Assembly: GCA_017470245.1 (NCBI GenBank) | Contig: JAFUEV010000017.1 | Span: 1-57,436, forward strand | Source: a bacterium | Lineage (GTDB): Bacteria; Cyanobacteriota; Vampirovibrionia; Gastranaerophilales; Gastranaerophilaceae | Direction: 5' to 3' | Length of the DNA: 57,436 nucleotides | In this document: piece after piece, positions 17,812 through 28,467 of the stretch | Numbering within the stretch: the stretch's first letter is position 1 | Layout: each line of letters opens with the position of its first letter | Translations under genes and position numbers: made by a program | The notes under the pieces: model-generated | What the model saw: the letters and a program-made list of their open reading frames with translations, nothing else | What the model was told of the DNA's origin: nothing | Databases searched by the model: none

Positions 17812-18729
17812 ATGGATAGAAGAAATTTTCTTAAATCTTGTGCGTTGGTTGTTGGTGTGGTTGGTGCAGGGGCAATATATTCTTCTGTTACGCAGTATTT
17901 TGGCGCTTCGTATGATATTCAAAAAGCTTTGAAAAATAAAGATGATTTTATCCCGGAGCTTGATGTTCATTTAGTTGAACATTGTAACTTAAGTTGCAAA
18001 TATTGCTGCCATTTTAGTAATATTGCAGAAACTGAATTTCTTGATATAAAGGAATTTGAAAAAGATTTGAAAAGATTGTATGAAATTACACAAGGAAAAT
18101 CAAAGGGGTTTATACTTCTTGGCGGAGAACCTTTATTACATCCTCAAATTAATGATTTTATAGAATTGACCAGGAAAATTTTCCCTATTTCGTATATTGA
18201 AATCATTACGAATGGTCTATTATTTAAATCTATGCCGGACAGTTTTTGGAAGTGTATGCATGATAATTCCGTTGTTTTAAAACATTCTTTGTATCCGGGT
18301 ACAAATGTTGATATTGATTATTATTATAAAATGGCTAGAAAATATGGTGTTAGAACATATTTTAAAAGAAAAGAATTGCAACCTACTGAATCTTTCTTTA
18401 AACTTAATATTGATTTAGAAGGAAAGGTTGATTATGTGAAAAGATTTGAAAACTGTGAAATGAAGGATTTCTGTAACCAAATGAGTAAAGGACGAATTTT
18501 TCATTGTTGGTTTGGTCCCGGAATTAGACACTTTAATAAAAAATTTAATAAAAATGTTGAACTTGTTGAAGAGGATTATCTCGATATATATAAAGCAAAA
18601 GATGCTAATGAAATTTTTGAATTTTTTAGAAGGGCTCCAAAAATTTGTAGATTTTGTGACTATATTAAAGAGTGGGAAAAAGATTGGGAATCTTCTCCAA
18701 TTCATGATATATCAGAATGGACATATTAA
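17812..18729 (+). CDS. Radical SAM protein with a twin-arginine (Tat)-like N-terminus
   Basis: 305 residues. The first 30 are a Tat-type leader: 'DRRNFLK' at 2-8 followed by a hydrophobic stretch 'ALVVGVVGAGAIYSSV'. The radical SAM cluster motif is C58-x3-C62-x2-C65 in 'EHCNLSCKYCCHFS', followed by the SAM-binding 'LLGGEPLLHP' (102-111) and 'IITNGLLF'. Extra cysteines at 214, 221, 232, 279 and 282 suggest a SPASM- or twitch-like auxiliary cluster, with the last pair in 'KICRFCDY'. Radical SAM enzymes act on peptides, sugars or cofactors in the cytoplasm; a Tat leader on one is unexpected. Substrate is unknown. It stands alone between leuS and the 475-residue protein. Confidence 0.85.
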   Translation: MDRRNFLKSCALVVGVVGAGAIYSSVTQYFGASYDIQKALKNKDDFIPELDVHLVEHCNLSCKYCCHFSNIAETEFLDIKEFEKDLKRLYEITQGKSKGFILLGGEPLLHPQINDFIELTRKIFPISYIEIITNGLLFKSMPDSFWKCMHDNSVVLKHSLYPGTNVDIDYYYKMARKYGVRTYFKRKELQPTESFFKLNIDLEGKVDYVKRFENCEMKDFCNQMSKGRIFHCWFGPGIRHFNKKFNKNVELVEEDYLDIYKAKDANEIFEFFRRAPKICRFCDYIKEWEKDWESSPIHDISEWTY

Positions 18730-18808
18730 TATTTACATAACTAAACAACTTTAGCATTTTTTATAATTCATTTGTTTTCTATATTCAAAATAGAAGGAAT
18801 GAAGAATT

Positions 18809-20236
18809 ATGAAAATTAATAACATACAGTCTTTTTGCAACAATAATATTAATAAATTTAATAATCAAAAACAAATTTATTTTAAAGGAAAGGCTGATAT
18901 TGTAGATTTTTCTTCTGTTGCTAAATCAACAATTGCAATTATAAACAATCTTAAAAATATTGGTTTTTCAGATACGGAAGCAGCAAATTTAGTAAAAGAT
19001 TATTATAATACAGACGAATATTATAAGTTAGTTAATGGGGAATATGATGAGGAAGAAAATAAAACTTATCCTTGTCATTGGATTGATTTCGACAGAAATT
19101 TAAACCCTGAAGAAGCTATTGTATATCAAGCTTATGATATGAAAGATTATTATATGCAATATATGGGTTGTTATCCTGAAGGTCATGAAAAGAGTACATT
19201 TGACTCTCAAAAATATGATATTGGAGAAGCAAAATTTTCACCGATTTTATTGGCAAAGGAAATGATAAAAGGTAATGATATATGCATGAGTTCTATGATA
19301 TTAAAAGGTAATATTGATGAAGAAACTGCTCAAGAAGTAAATAAATATTATTCTAAAATTCATGACAGATTTTCTAAAATAAAAAATGTTCAGGCTGCAG
19401 AATACACTATTGACTTGTTAAATCAAAATCTTGATAAACTAAGATATTATACATCAGATGAAAGAAAAGAAGACGGAACATTAATAAATGGTTATACTAG
19501 AGCTTTAACCGATGAAGAAGCAGCTATACTTGTAACTTGTGATTATTTACCTACGGATAGTGATTCAATAAATAATTATATAGAAATGAATAAAAAATTT
19601 GGTTGTACTTTATTTACAATGGATTTACGGAACTTATGGGGTAAAAAACCTGAAGACCTTGAACAGAAACCAAATGTTAGTAATGTTACACAATTACGTG
19701 TTCCAAGACATTTTGAAACATTACAAGAACGCATAGAAGCTGTAATGGAAAAAGATAATAATAATGAACACAAAGAATTTTATGAAGATATGATGGAACT
19801 TGATAATGAAAAATTCTTTGCAAGAATTCCTGCCAGAACTTTGAAATATGATGCTATGATGTCGTTTACACATGATAGAGATTTAAGAAGAAAGAATATA
19901 CAAGTATTAAATTCGATTTCTGAAGAATTATTGGAAAAAATGGCGCCGGGTAAAAACGGTAAAAAAGGATGTTTCGCAACTTTGAATAAATTGTTAAAAA
20001 CTAGTGATTTAGATGAAAGAGTCAGCCATCTTGAAGAATACAGAATAAATTCTCCAAAACTTTTTGAGTCTCTTTCAAAAGAATCTGTAATGGATTATTT
20101 AACTAATTCAACATTTTATTCTGACAGTAAAAAACAATTAGATGAATTTAATGGTATTTGTTTTGAAGCTGTTACAGGTATTCCGTATGAAGAACCTAAA
20201 CCTGCTGAGATATTGCCAATTAAAATAGATGAATAA
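18809..20236 (+). CDS. Large hypothetical protein with N-terminal Phe-Lys-Gly tag
   Basis: 475 residues, AGAAGGA ribosome site. The N-terminus 'MKINNIQSFCNNNINKFNNQ' is Asn-rich and is followed by 'IYFKGKADIVDF'. The rest is mostly helical and acidic, with 'FSDTEAANLVKDYYN', 'ALTDEEAAILVTCDYLP' and 'ALTDEEA'-like turns. A later region, 'DAMMSFTHDRDLRRKNIQVL', may form an Arm-like helical stack. There is no signal peptide and no membrane helix. It is monocistronic and ends in a strong terminator. No family was recognised. The N-terminal tag links it to 8470 (minus), 43745 (minus), 46748 and 49858. Confidence 0.75.
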   Translation: MKINNIQSFCNNNINKFNNQKQIYFKGKADIVDFSSVAKSTIAIINNLKNIGFSDTEAANLVKDYYNTDEYYKLVNGEYDEEENKTYPCHWIDFDRNLNPEEAIVYQAYDMKDYYMQYMGCYPEGHEKSTFDSQKYDIGEAKFSPILLAKEMIKGNDICMSSMILKGNIDEETAQEVNKYYSKIHDRFSKIKNVQAAEYTIDLLNQNLDKLRYYTSDERKEDGTLINGYTRALTDEEAAILVTCDYLPTDSDSINNYIEMNKKFGCTLFTMDLRNLWGKKPEDLEQKPNVSNVTQLRVPRHFETLQERIEAVMEKDNNNEHKEFYEDMMELDNEKFFARIPARTLKYDAMMSFTHDRDLRRKNIQVLNSISEELLEKMAPGKNGKKGCFATLNKLLKTSDLDERVSHLEEYRINSPKLFESLSKESVMDYLTNSTFYSDSKKQLDEFNGICFEAVTGIPYEEPKPAEILPIKIDE

Positions 20237-20244
20237 TAGAATAA

Positions 20245-20274
20245 AAAATACCGCCCTATAAAGAGCGGTATTTT
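20245..20274. terminator. Bidirectional terminator
   Basis: AAAATACCGC (20245-20254) pairs with GCGGTATTTT (20265-20274) across a 10-base loop. It sits between two convergent genes and serves both strands. Confidence 0.85.
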
Positions 20275-20292
20275 ATTACATAATATAATAAG

Positions 20293-20943
20293 TTATTCTT
20301 CTTCCGTATTTACGAATTTGAATGTTAATGCCGCACATAAACCTGCTATTAAATTAGCAAGGATTGTGAAACAAACTAATTTACAAGAAATAGAACCGAG
20401 AACACCAACTGAAACTGCTACTGCAGGATTAAATGCACCTGCACATAAAGTTCCGCCAACAGAGAAAGCACCGACTAATACTGTGAAACCAATTGCTAAA
20501 CCGTAGAATGAATTACCATTCGTACCTTTAGCAGTTGCAGTATTGAGAACAACATAACAAAGGGCAAAAGTGAACAGAAACTCTGCTATTAATAAACCTT
20601 TTAACCCGAATGTAGCAGGTTCTTCAGGTAATAATGCCATTTCTCCTGCCATTAATTTGAATAAATAAACGGCTATAACACCGCCAACTACTTGTGCAAT
20701 AACGTAAGGAATAAACTGTCCCCAAGGTAATGCTCCTCTTATTGCTGCAGCTAAAGATACTGCAGGGTTATAGTGCCCGCCGGAAATATGTCCGCCTGCA
20801 TATACCATAACCATTAATGCAGAACCTATTGCTAAAGGAGCAATAACACCATCAGCACCTAAGCATCCTGTACAAACAACTGTTAGTACAAGGAAAAAGG
20901 TACCGATAAGTTCAACCAAGTATTTTTTTAAACTTTCTACCAT
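20293..20943 (-). CDS. Aquaporin / MIP-family channel
   Basis: 216 residues from the ATG preceded by AAAGGAG; a longer in-frame start nine codons upstream lacks a ribosome site. Six membrane helices and both half-helix NPA motifs are present: 'GGHYNPAVSLA' and 'GAFNPAVAVS'. The first helix, 'LVELIGTFFLVLTVVCTGC', is typical of AqpZ-like channels. It passes water, or possibly glycerol or another small solute; the selectivity filter was not assigned confidently. It has no close operon partner. Confidence 0.93.
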   Translation of the reverse strand: MVESLKKYLVELIGTFFLVLTVVCTGCLGADGVIAPLAIGSALMVMVYAGGHISGGHYNPAVSLAAAIRGALPWGQFIPYVIAQVVGGVIAVYLFKLMAGEMALLPEEPATFGLKGLLIAEFLFTFALCYVVLNTATAKGTNGNSFYGLAIGFTVLVGAFSVGGTLCAGAFNPAVAVSVGVLGSISCKLVCFTILANLIAGLCAALTFKFVNTEEE

Positions 20944-21041
20944 AAAATCTCCTTTACTAAAAAATACCAAATTTAGTTTATCATTTTTTATTACAGGTGT
21001 AAATTTTATGCGTATTTATCATACATTTGAACTAATTTTTG

Positions 21042-23444
21042 TTAATTTATGCCCAGCATTTCTTTTATATCTTCTATTGGCGAATTTATATAAAAATTTC
21101 TAAATTCATTTGTTTTGTTGATTAAGTTATCCAACTCTTCATACATTTCTGATTCTTTTATTTTTGAAAGTTCTATAGGATGTATGAATGTTATTTTATA
21201 ATTTAGTTCATCCTCTTTATTTAAATCAATAAGACCGATATCGTCAAATAATGTTAGTGCACAATCTATAGTATCTGTTGAAACGCTTGTTGCTTTTGCA
21301 ATTCTTTCGACATTTAATATTCCGTCTAATGATGAAACAGAATATTTTAACATTCCTGATAGCTTTGAAATGAATGTATCTGTTGATAGAGGTACAGTAC
21401 TAAAATTCATTAGATGAACAAGCGCTGCTCCTGAATTATTTAATATTGCTGTAAAATCATCTTTTGAAACAGGGGCATCAAAAAACATCAATTGCTCAAT
21501 GTCGGACGGAACTTCATTCCTTGAGAATATTTTACTTCTTAGTGCTTCTGGAATATTTAATTGCTTTATCAATGCTGGATTTTCAATGTATATTGCGGTT
21601 TTCTTTTTTGTTGTAGTTGCAAAATCGAATACTTGAGCAAGTATATCTTTTTTCTTTCTGTGGTCAAGCATTTTAATTAATCCTGTTTGCTTTTGTTTTA
21701 ATAATTCACTGTGAATGTCTTCAACCATTAGCTGCACAGTTGTTTTATCATTGTATGTATTTAATTTTAAAGAAAATAATACATCTAATTTGGAATTTAA
21801 AGGCAGATTGAAATCAGGATAATTCCATTTTACTGCTTCCATTACAGTTGAGTTATCTTTTGTTAAATACATTTTTAAATGGTTATTTTCTTGTCCCATC
21901 ATTTTAAAATTTTTAAGAGCTACTTCATTCATTGAAAATAATGGTGATGGATTTCCGCTGCCGAACGGTTGCAGCTTTTCTATATCGTGTACGGTTTCTT
22001 CTGTAATATCTTCAGGTTCAAGAATCATATCAACTTCAACATTAATTTGCGAAAAATCAATATCCTGTGAAAATTCATCTATTGTAGAAGATAAAAGTTT
22101 TTTAAATTTTTCAAACCCGATTTTATTTTCATCAAATGCAAAACCTGCTGCCATTTTGTGACCGCCGAACCCTTCAAATATATCTTTGTGTACAGACAAT
22201 ACCGAGTGTACATTTATATCCGTTATGCTTCGGCAAGAACATCTTATTATATTGGGGAAATTAGGATCTCTGGTCATAAGAAAAACAGGCTTATTAAATT
22301 TTTCTACAAGTTTTGATGCTACTATTCCTATAACCCCGATATGCCAATTTTCATTATACAAAATAATACTTTTTTTATTGTTAGTAATATCTTTTAAATA
22401 CATATATTGTGCAGAGTTAAATGTTTCATCACAATATTGCTGCCTTAGAGTGTTTAATTCATCGAGTTTTTTTACATATTCATTGACTTCATTTTCGTCC
22501 TCTGAAATTAAAACATTTATTGCTGTTTGAGGTGAATCTAATCTTCCTGCTGCATTTAATCTTGGGACAACAGAAAAAGCTATATTCTCTGATGTTGCAG
22601 TTTTTATGTCACTAATTCCCGATGAAAGCAAAATTTTGTCAATTCCCAAGTGTTTTGCGTTTTTGATTAATTCTAAACCTACAGCAACTATAGAACGGTT
22701 TTCGCCTATAAGTTCTACAACATCTCCGATTGTGCCTACTGCTGCTAACGGCAGAATTTTGTATACAAAATCTTCGTTTTTATATTCTTCTAACAGTTTG
22801 CAAGCAAATTTAAATGCAACACCAACACCTGCAAGATAATTTAAACTTTGTATTTCGTCTACAGATAAAGAAAAATCTATAGAATTTTGAGCTTTCGGAT
22901 TTAATATAGCATAAGCATCAGGCAATGTTTCAGGAGCTTCGTGGTGGTCTGTTATTATTACATCAGCTTTAAAACCTTTCGCAAATGATACTTCGTTAAC
23001 ATTTGATATTCCGCAGTCAACCGTTATAATAAGCTTTGAATGCTTCTTTGCAATTATGTTGACTAATGCTTTTGTATTCAGCCCGTGGCTTTCTGTTGTT
23101 CTGTCCGGTAAATAATAGTCAACTTCGGCGCCAATTTCTTTTAAAGTAAGATATAATAATGCTGTAGAAGTTACTCCGTCTGCATCAAAATCTCCGAATA
23201 TTGTTATATGTTCTTTATTATCAATTGCAGACTTAACTCTTTCGTATGCTTTTTGCATATCAGTAAATACATCAGGAGAAAGCCACTTTGCTTTGAATGG
23301 ATTTAAAAATGCATTTATCTTTTCAGGCGTATTTATTCCTCTGTTTGCAAGTAATTTAGCAAGTACATGATTGCCTTCGCAATATTTGCTGATATCTTCC
23401 GAAACATTACAATCTTTTATTTTCCAGTTTTTATAAAGTGACAT
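21042..23444 (-). CDS. recJ: Single-stranded-DNA-specific exonuclease RecJ
   Basis: 800 residues. The DHH phosphoesterase core has 'TIFGDFDADGVTSTALLYL', 'LIITVDCGISN' and 'DVIITDHHEAPETLPDAYAI'; the DHHA1 half has 'GVGVAFKFACKLL', 'RLNAAGRLDSP' and 'GFGGHKMAAGFAF'. An OB-like domain and a roughly 230-residue C-terminal extension follow, as in Firmicutes-type long RecJ (the E. coli enzyme is under 580). The extension contains a helix-turn-helix-like 'VERIAKATSVSTDTIDCAL'. RecJ degrades 5' single strands in RecF-pathway repair and base-excision repair. It is followed on the minus strand by no closer partner; upstream is the 137-residue duplicated protein, 23 bases away. Confidence 0.95.
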   Translation of the reverse strand: MSLYKNWKIKDCNVSEDISKYCEGNHVLAKLLANRGINTPEKINAFLNPFKAKWLSPDVFTDMQKAYERVKSAIDNKEHITIFGDFDADGVTSTALLYLTLKEIGAEVDYYLPDRTTESHGLNTKALVNIIAKKHSKLIITVDCGISNVNEVSFAKGFKADVIITDHHEAPETLPDAYAILNPKAQNSIDFSLSVDEIQSLNYLAGVGVAFKFACKLLEEYKNEDFVYKILPLAAVGTIGDVVELIGENRSIVAVGLELIKNAKHLGIDKILLSSGISDIKTATSENIAFSVVPRLNAAGRLDSPQTAINVLISEDENEVNEYVKKLDELNTLRQQYCDETFNSAQYMYLKDITNNKKSIILYNENWHIGVIGIVASKLVEKFNKPVFLMTRDPNFPNIIRCSCRSITDINVHSVLSVHKDIFEGFGGHKMAAGFAFDENKIGFEKFKKLLSSTIDEFSQDIDFSQINVEVDMILEPEDITEETVHDIEKLQPFGSGNPSPLFSMNEVALKNFKMMGQENNHLKMYLTKDNSTVMEAVKWNYPDFNLPLNSKLDVLFSLKLNTYNDKTTVQLMVEDIHSELLKQKQTGLIKMLDHRKKKDILAQVFDFATTTKKKTAIYIENPALIKQLNIPEALRSKIFSRNEVPSDIEQLMFFDAPVSKDDFTAILNNSGAALVHLMNFSTVPLSTDTFISKLSGMLKYSVSSLDGILNVERIAKATSVSTDTIDCALTLFDDIGLIDLNKEDELNYKITFIHPIELSKIKESEMYEELDNLINKTNEFRNFYINSPIEDIKEMLGIN

Positions 23445-23467
23445 TATATATTTACCGTTTTCTAAAG

Positions 23468-23881
23468 TTATTTGTCGGAATTTTCAGAGTCCTGTTGTTC
23501 AAGTTCTCTTTTTAATTCTTCAACATCTTTATCTTCTTTTATTTTATCTATGACTATTTTTGCCATTTCTTTTGCTATGATTTTTTGTGTATCTGCAGGT
23601 GAATTTTGAAGCATATTAATAGCGGCTCTTACTGTCCTGTCTATATCATACCATCTTGAATTGGCACGCTCGTCCATACCTTCTTCAACTGCCTCTATTA
23701 TTTCATTAACGTCTGTATATTCGCTAAAGGCTAAATTATGTTCAACAATTATTTTTATTAGATTTAATGCAACTTTTATTTGTGTTTCATCATCTGAAGC
23801 TTCAAGTGTTTTCATGGAACGTGATAAAATAGGGTCTTTATCATACCATCTTCTTTGTTGATTGTTATACTCTTCTCGCAT
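23468..23881 (-). CDS. Hypothetical protein with an internally duplicated domain
   Basis: 137 residues with an AAGGAG ribosome site. The protein is two copies of one helical unit: 'RRWYDKDPILSRSMKTLEA' plus about 25 residues to 'IKIIVEH', and 'SRWYDIDRTVRAAINMLQN' plus a matching stretch to 'AKIVIDK'. Each copy starts with Trp-Tyr-Asp and ends in a hydrophobic helix, and the C-terminus is an acidic Lys/Glu tail. There is no signal peptide. It sits between fixX and recJ on the same strand, probably co-transcribed. No family was recognised. Confidence 0.8.
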   Translation of the reverse strand: MREEYNNQQRRWYDKDPILSRSMKTLEASDDETQIKVALNLIKIIVEHNLAFSEYTDVNEIIEAVEEGMDERANSRWYDIDRTVRAAINMLQNSPADTQKIIAKEMAKIVIDKIKEDKDVEELKRELEQQDSENSDK

Positions 23882-23896
23882 ATTTATATCTCCTTA

Positions 23897-24184
23897 TTAG
23901 CCTCTTTTAAACTTAACTCCATATTCAACATCAGGATATACCCATACTATATTTTTTTTGTCGCAAGCGATTTTACAGGCACCGCACTCCAAACAGTTTT
24001 CATATCTGATATTCATTGTGCATTTATTTTTATCCCATTCGTAAACCTGTGCAGGACAAATATATGTGCAACTTTTGTCTTTACAACGCATACAAATATC
24101 ATTATCGACAGATAAATGGCTTTCATTTGCTTTATTATATTTTAGACTTGCTAATTTATCATTTATATTCATTTCTTTAAGCAT
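23897..24184 (-). CDS. fixX: Ferredoxin-like FixX protein
   Basis: 95 residues with two Cys clusters: C-x2-C-x4-C-x3-C in 'CMRCKDKSCTYICPAQV', and 'CLECGACKIAC' near the C-terminus, a [4Fe-4S]-type pattern. FixX is the ferredoxin partner of FixC and passes electrons to or from the electron-transferring flavoprotein FixAB. The gene overlaps the end of fixC by 16 bases, with TGGAGAA before the ATG. No fixA or fixB is within the window, so the partner flavoprotein must be elsewhere or a different carrier is used. Confidence 0.88.
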   Translation of the reverse strand: MLKEMNINDKLASLKYNKANESHLSVDNDICMRCKDKSCTYICPAQVYEWDKNKCTMNIRYENCLECGACKIACDKKNIVWVYPDVEYGVKFKRG

Positions 24185-25464
24185 TTCTCCATTGCAAAAA
24201 TTCCTAATGGTATTGATTTCTGTATAACTCCCGATTTAATAATATCATTGAACAATTTGTTATATTTTTCACTTTTTGGTATTCCGTCAGGACAAGCTAT
24301 TACTGATAATGCTTCACTCATTAATTCGGGATACAAAGTTGTAATTGTTTTAATATTCTTTTTCAGTGTTGTAATAGTGTTATTATGCGTTTTTAAATCC
24401 TTTATTATTATGCTGTCCTTTAATTTTTTATAATACATTGATAAGACAGAAGCGGACACATCATATTTTTCAAGTGCAAAAATTGCTGTCTCACCTGCTA
24501 GTTTCCCGCTTAACATTGCTAGATTTGTCCCCTCAAAATGGACATTATTAACGAAACCTGCAGCATCACCAACAATCATAACTCCGTTATCGAATACTTT
24601 TGGAATTTTATCAAAACTTCCTTCCGGAATCATGTGTGCCGAATATTCAATAAATTCCGCATCTTTTATATAACAGGCAATTGAAGGATGTGATTTTAAT
24701 TTATCCATAAGTTCATAAGGTTTTATTTTCTGTTTTTTCAGTTCATCAAGAGAAACACCAAAACCTAATGAAATTGTATCTTTATTTGTATACATAAATC
24801 CCATAGCGAACATGTCTTTTAGAGGTCCACCAAGTATTTTTGCAGCAACACCTTCATTTGAATTTACTTTAAATCTGTCCTCTAATCTTTGTTTTGGAAG
24901 TCTATATACTTCTTTAATGTTTAAAGTAACATCTTTATCCGTTAATTCGTTCCTTAAACCTATTTGTTTTGCAAGTAAAGAATTGACACCGTCTGCAATA
25001 ATAACTATATCAGAGTAGTATTTTTCAAATTGTGTTTTAATTCCGACAACTTTGCCGTTTTCAAATAAAAGTTCTTTTACAAGTGTTTTGGGTGCATAAT
25101 AAACGCCTTCTTTTTGAGCCTGTTCTACACACCATCTGTCCCATTTAGAACGCACAACAGTATATGCTAAACAGTTGTCAGAAGTATTAAATCTATGTGA
25201 AATATCGGTAGAATTAGTGTCAGTGAGCATAATAATTTTTTCTTCAGTTATGGCACGTTCTAATGGTGCTTCATCCAAAAAATTATAAAATATTTCAGCG
25301 GTTTGTTTTGTATAAATACATCCGCCAAATACATTTTTATCACCGATATTATCTGAACGGTCAACCAATAAGACTTGTTTGCCTGCTTTTGCTATTGTAA
25401 TTGCAGCACTTACTCCTGCCGGTCCGGCACCTACAACTATTACTTGTATTTTGTTTTTATCCAT
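24169..25464 (-). CDS. fixC: FixC-like electron-transfer-flavoprotein dehydrogenase, FAD-dependent
   Basis: 431 residues of the geranylgeranyl-reductase/FixC family. The FAD motif 'VIVVGAGPAGVSAAITIAKAG' opens the protein, with 'VIIADGVNSLLAKQIG' in the middle and 'GVMIVGDAAGFVNNVHFEG' toward the C-terminus. FixC oxidises or reduces quinone or another carrier in concert with FixAB and FixX; FixABCX bifurcates electrons between NADH, ferredoxin and quinone. Here only C and X are adjacent, and the genes overlap. A geranylgeranyl-reductase-type function is less likely because FixX is next to it. Confidence 0.9.
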   Translation of the reverse strand: MDKNKIQVIVVGAGPAGVSAAITIAKAGKQVLLVDRSDNIGDKNVFGGCIYTKQTAEIFYNFLDEAPLERAITEEKIIMLTDTNSTDISHRFNTSDNCLAYTVVRSKWDRWCVEQAQKEGVYYAPKTLVKELLFENGKVVGIKTQFEKYYSDIVIIADGVNSLLAKQIGLRNELTDKDVTLNIKEVYRLPKQRLEDRFKVNSNEGVAAKILGGPLKDMFAMGFMYTNKDTISLGFGVSLDELKKQKIKPYELMDKLKSHPSIACYIKDAEFIEYSAHMIPEGSFDKIPKVFDNGVMIVGDAAGFVNNVHFEGTNLAMLSGKLAGETAIFALEKYDVSASVLSMYYKKLKDSIIIKDLKTHNNTITTLKKNIKTITTLYPELMSEALSVIACPDGIPKSEKYNKLFNDIIKSGVIQKSIPLGIFAMEKCLKK

Positions 25465-25542
25465 ATCCTACCTGTATTTATTATATTTATTATACAATTA
25501 AAAACCTTTATTTAGCAAAAATATATAATAATGTAAAATAAA

Positions 25543-25571
25543 TTGAAAAACTAAAAAAGATACAATAATAT
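25543..25571 (+). promoter_or_regulatory. Predicted promoter giving a leaderless amidase transcript
   Basis: TTGAAA at 25543-25548, a 17-base spacer, and TAATAT at 25566-25571. The ATG is at 25579, seven bases beyond the -10, and no Shine-Dalgarno is present. Confidence 0.45.
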
Positions 25572-25578
25572 ATAGACT

Positions 25579-26991
25579 ATGATTAAGAAAATTTTTTGTA
25601 TACTTTTATATCTGATTTTTGTTATTCCGACAGTGAGTGCAAAGATAGATGTAGTTTATCCTACATCTAAAGAAATTACAGTAAATTCTGACTGTATGTT
25701 TTTTGTTGGAAATACCGATAAAGGTGCTTATTTTACTGTTAATTCCAAACCTGTTAAATTATGGGAAGATAATTTTTTTGTCCATGTTGCGCCATTGGAG
25801 TATGGAAGAAATGAGATAAAATTTCGCTCGGAAATTAACGGTGTTGTTGACGAAACGGTATATGTCGTCAAACGAAACAAAGTTAATTTATCATATACAG
25901 GGAGTGCAAATTCTTCTTATGAAAAAATTAATACTGATGGTTATATGTATACCAAAACGATAAATGACAATTCAACAGTAAGAGAAAAACCGTCATCTTC
26001 CGCAAATCGATTGGTAGAACTTCAAAAAGGGATTCCTTTATACCTTGAGGGTAAAAAAGGTGATTACTATAAAATTGCTTACACAGGTGACACTCAATTT
26101 TGGATACATAAATCAAATGTTCAGACTCCTGTCAAGATTATAGAAAAACAACAACCTATGTTGCGTGCTCAAAGATATTATTCTAATGAAATGTATGATT
26201 TCGCTACATTCCATTTAACTGAACCGGTGATGTATACGTTAACTCATCAAAATAATACTATTGAACTTACATTATACGGGATAAATTCACAAGATGAAAA
26301 CGGAAATATAACTCCAAATTATAAATATAAATTTACGAGAAATAAAAATTTCTTAGGTTATGACTGCAGTTATCAGGATAATGATTTAACTTGCAGGCTT
26401 GCTAAATTGCCCGAAAATAATACTTCTAATCCTTTGAACGGATTAACCATTTTTATAGATGCCGGACATGGCGGCAACGAAAAAGGCTCTGTAGGACCTA
26501 CACGTGTTTACGAAAAAGATATTAATCTTTCTATTAGTAAGTATCTTACGGAAGAGTTAAAAAATAGTGGTGTTAATGTAATAACATCCAGAACTGATGA
26601 TACGCAGGTAAAACTATATGACAGAGTTGATATTGCTAAAAAAAATAATGCATTGATATCACTAAGTATTCATGCAAATGCACTTCCTAACGGAAAAAAT
26701 CCTTATTTGTTACATGGTACTGAAGTACATTATTATAATGAAAATGCTAAAGCACTTGCAGAAATAATAAAAAATAATCTTTCACATGATTTAAATTTGA
26801 GAGATAACGGTATACACAGAAGCAGCTTTGCATTGGATAGAGCTACAAATCCTGTATCTGTTCTAGTAGAAGTTGCATATATGATTCATCCTGAAGAATA
26901 TATTTTATTGAAGAATCCTGAATTTCAAAGAAATGTTGCAAAATCTATTAGAAAAAGTATTGAACAATATATAGGCATGCTCAAAAATTAA
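25579..26991 (+). CDS. Secreted N-acetylmuramoyl-L-alanine amidase with SH3-like domain
   Basis: 470 residues. A signal peptide (residues 1-21, ending 'PTVSA') is followed by a beta-rich region, an SH3b domain ('TVREKPSSSANRLVELQKGI', 'FWIHKSNV'), a further beta region and a C-terminal Amidase_3 domain from about residue 285. Zinc-ligand and catalytic motifs are 'IDAGHGGNEKGSVG' (His), 'YEKDINLSI' (Glu), 'LSIHANALP' (His) and 'VSVLVEVAYM' (Glu). The enzyme cleaves the bond between MurNAc and the peptide stem, releasing peptides during cell separation. It acts in the periplasm. Likely leaderless; see the promoter at 25543-25571. Confidence 0.93.
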   Translation: MIKKIFCILLYLIFVIPTVSAKIDVVYPTSKEITVNSDCMFFVGNTDKGAYFTVNSKPVKLWEDNFFVHVAPLEYGRNEIKFRSEINGVVDETVYVVKRNKVNLSYTGSANSSYEKINTDGYMYTKTINDNSTVREKPSSSANRLVELQKGIPLYLEGKKGDYYKIAYTGDTQFWIHKSNVQTPVKIIEKQQPMLRAQRYYSNEMYDFATFHLTEPVMYTLTHQNNTIELTLYGINSQDENGNITPNYKYKFTRNKNFLGYDCSYQDNDLTCRLAKLPENNTSNPLNGLTIFIDAGHGGNEKGSVGPTRVYEKDINLSISKYLTEELKNSGVNVITSRTDDTQVKLYDRVDIAKKNNALISLSIHANALPNGKNPYLLHGTEVHYYNENAKALAEIIKNNLSHDLNLRDNGIHRSSFALDRATNPVSVLVEVAYMIHPEEYILLKNPEFQRNVAKSIRKSIEQYIGMLKN

Positions 26992-28416
<1,425 letters not shown>

Positions 28417-28433
28417 TAAATAATAATTAAAAT

Positions 28434-28467
28434 AAAACACCTTACTTTATAATAAGTAAGGTGTTTT
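28434..28467. terminator. Bidirectional terminator
   Basis: AAAACACCTTACTT (28434-28447) pairs with AAGTAAGGTGTTTT (28454-28467), 14 bp with a 6-base loop. Its right edge overlaps the stop codon of the convergent gene at 28467. Confidence 0.9.
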
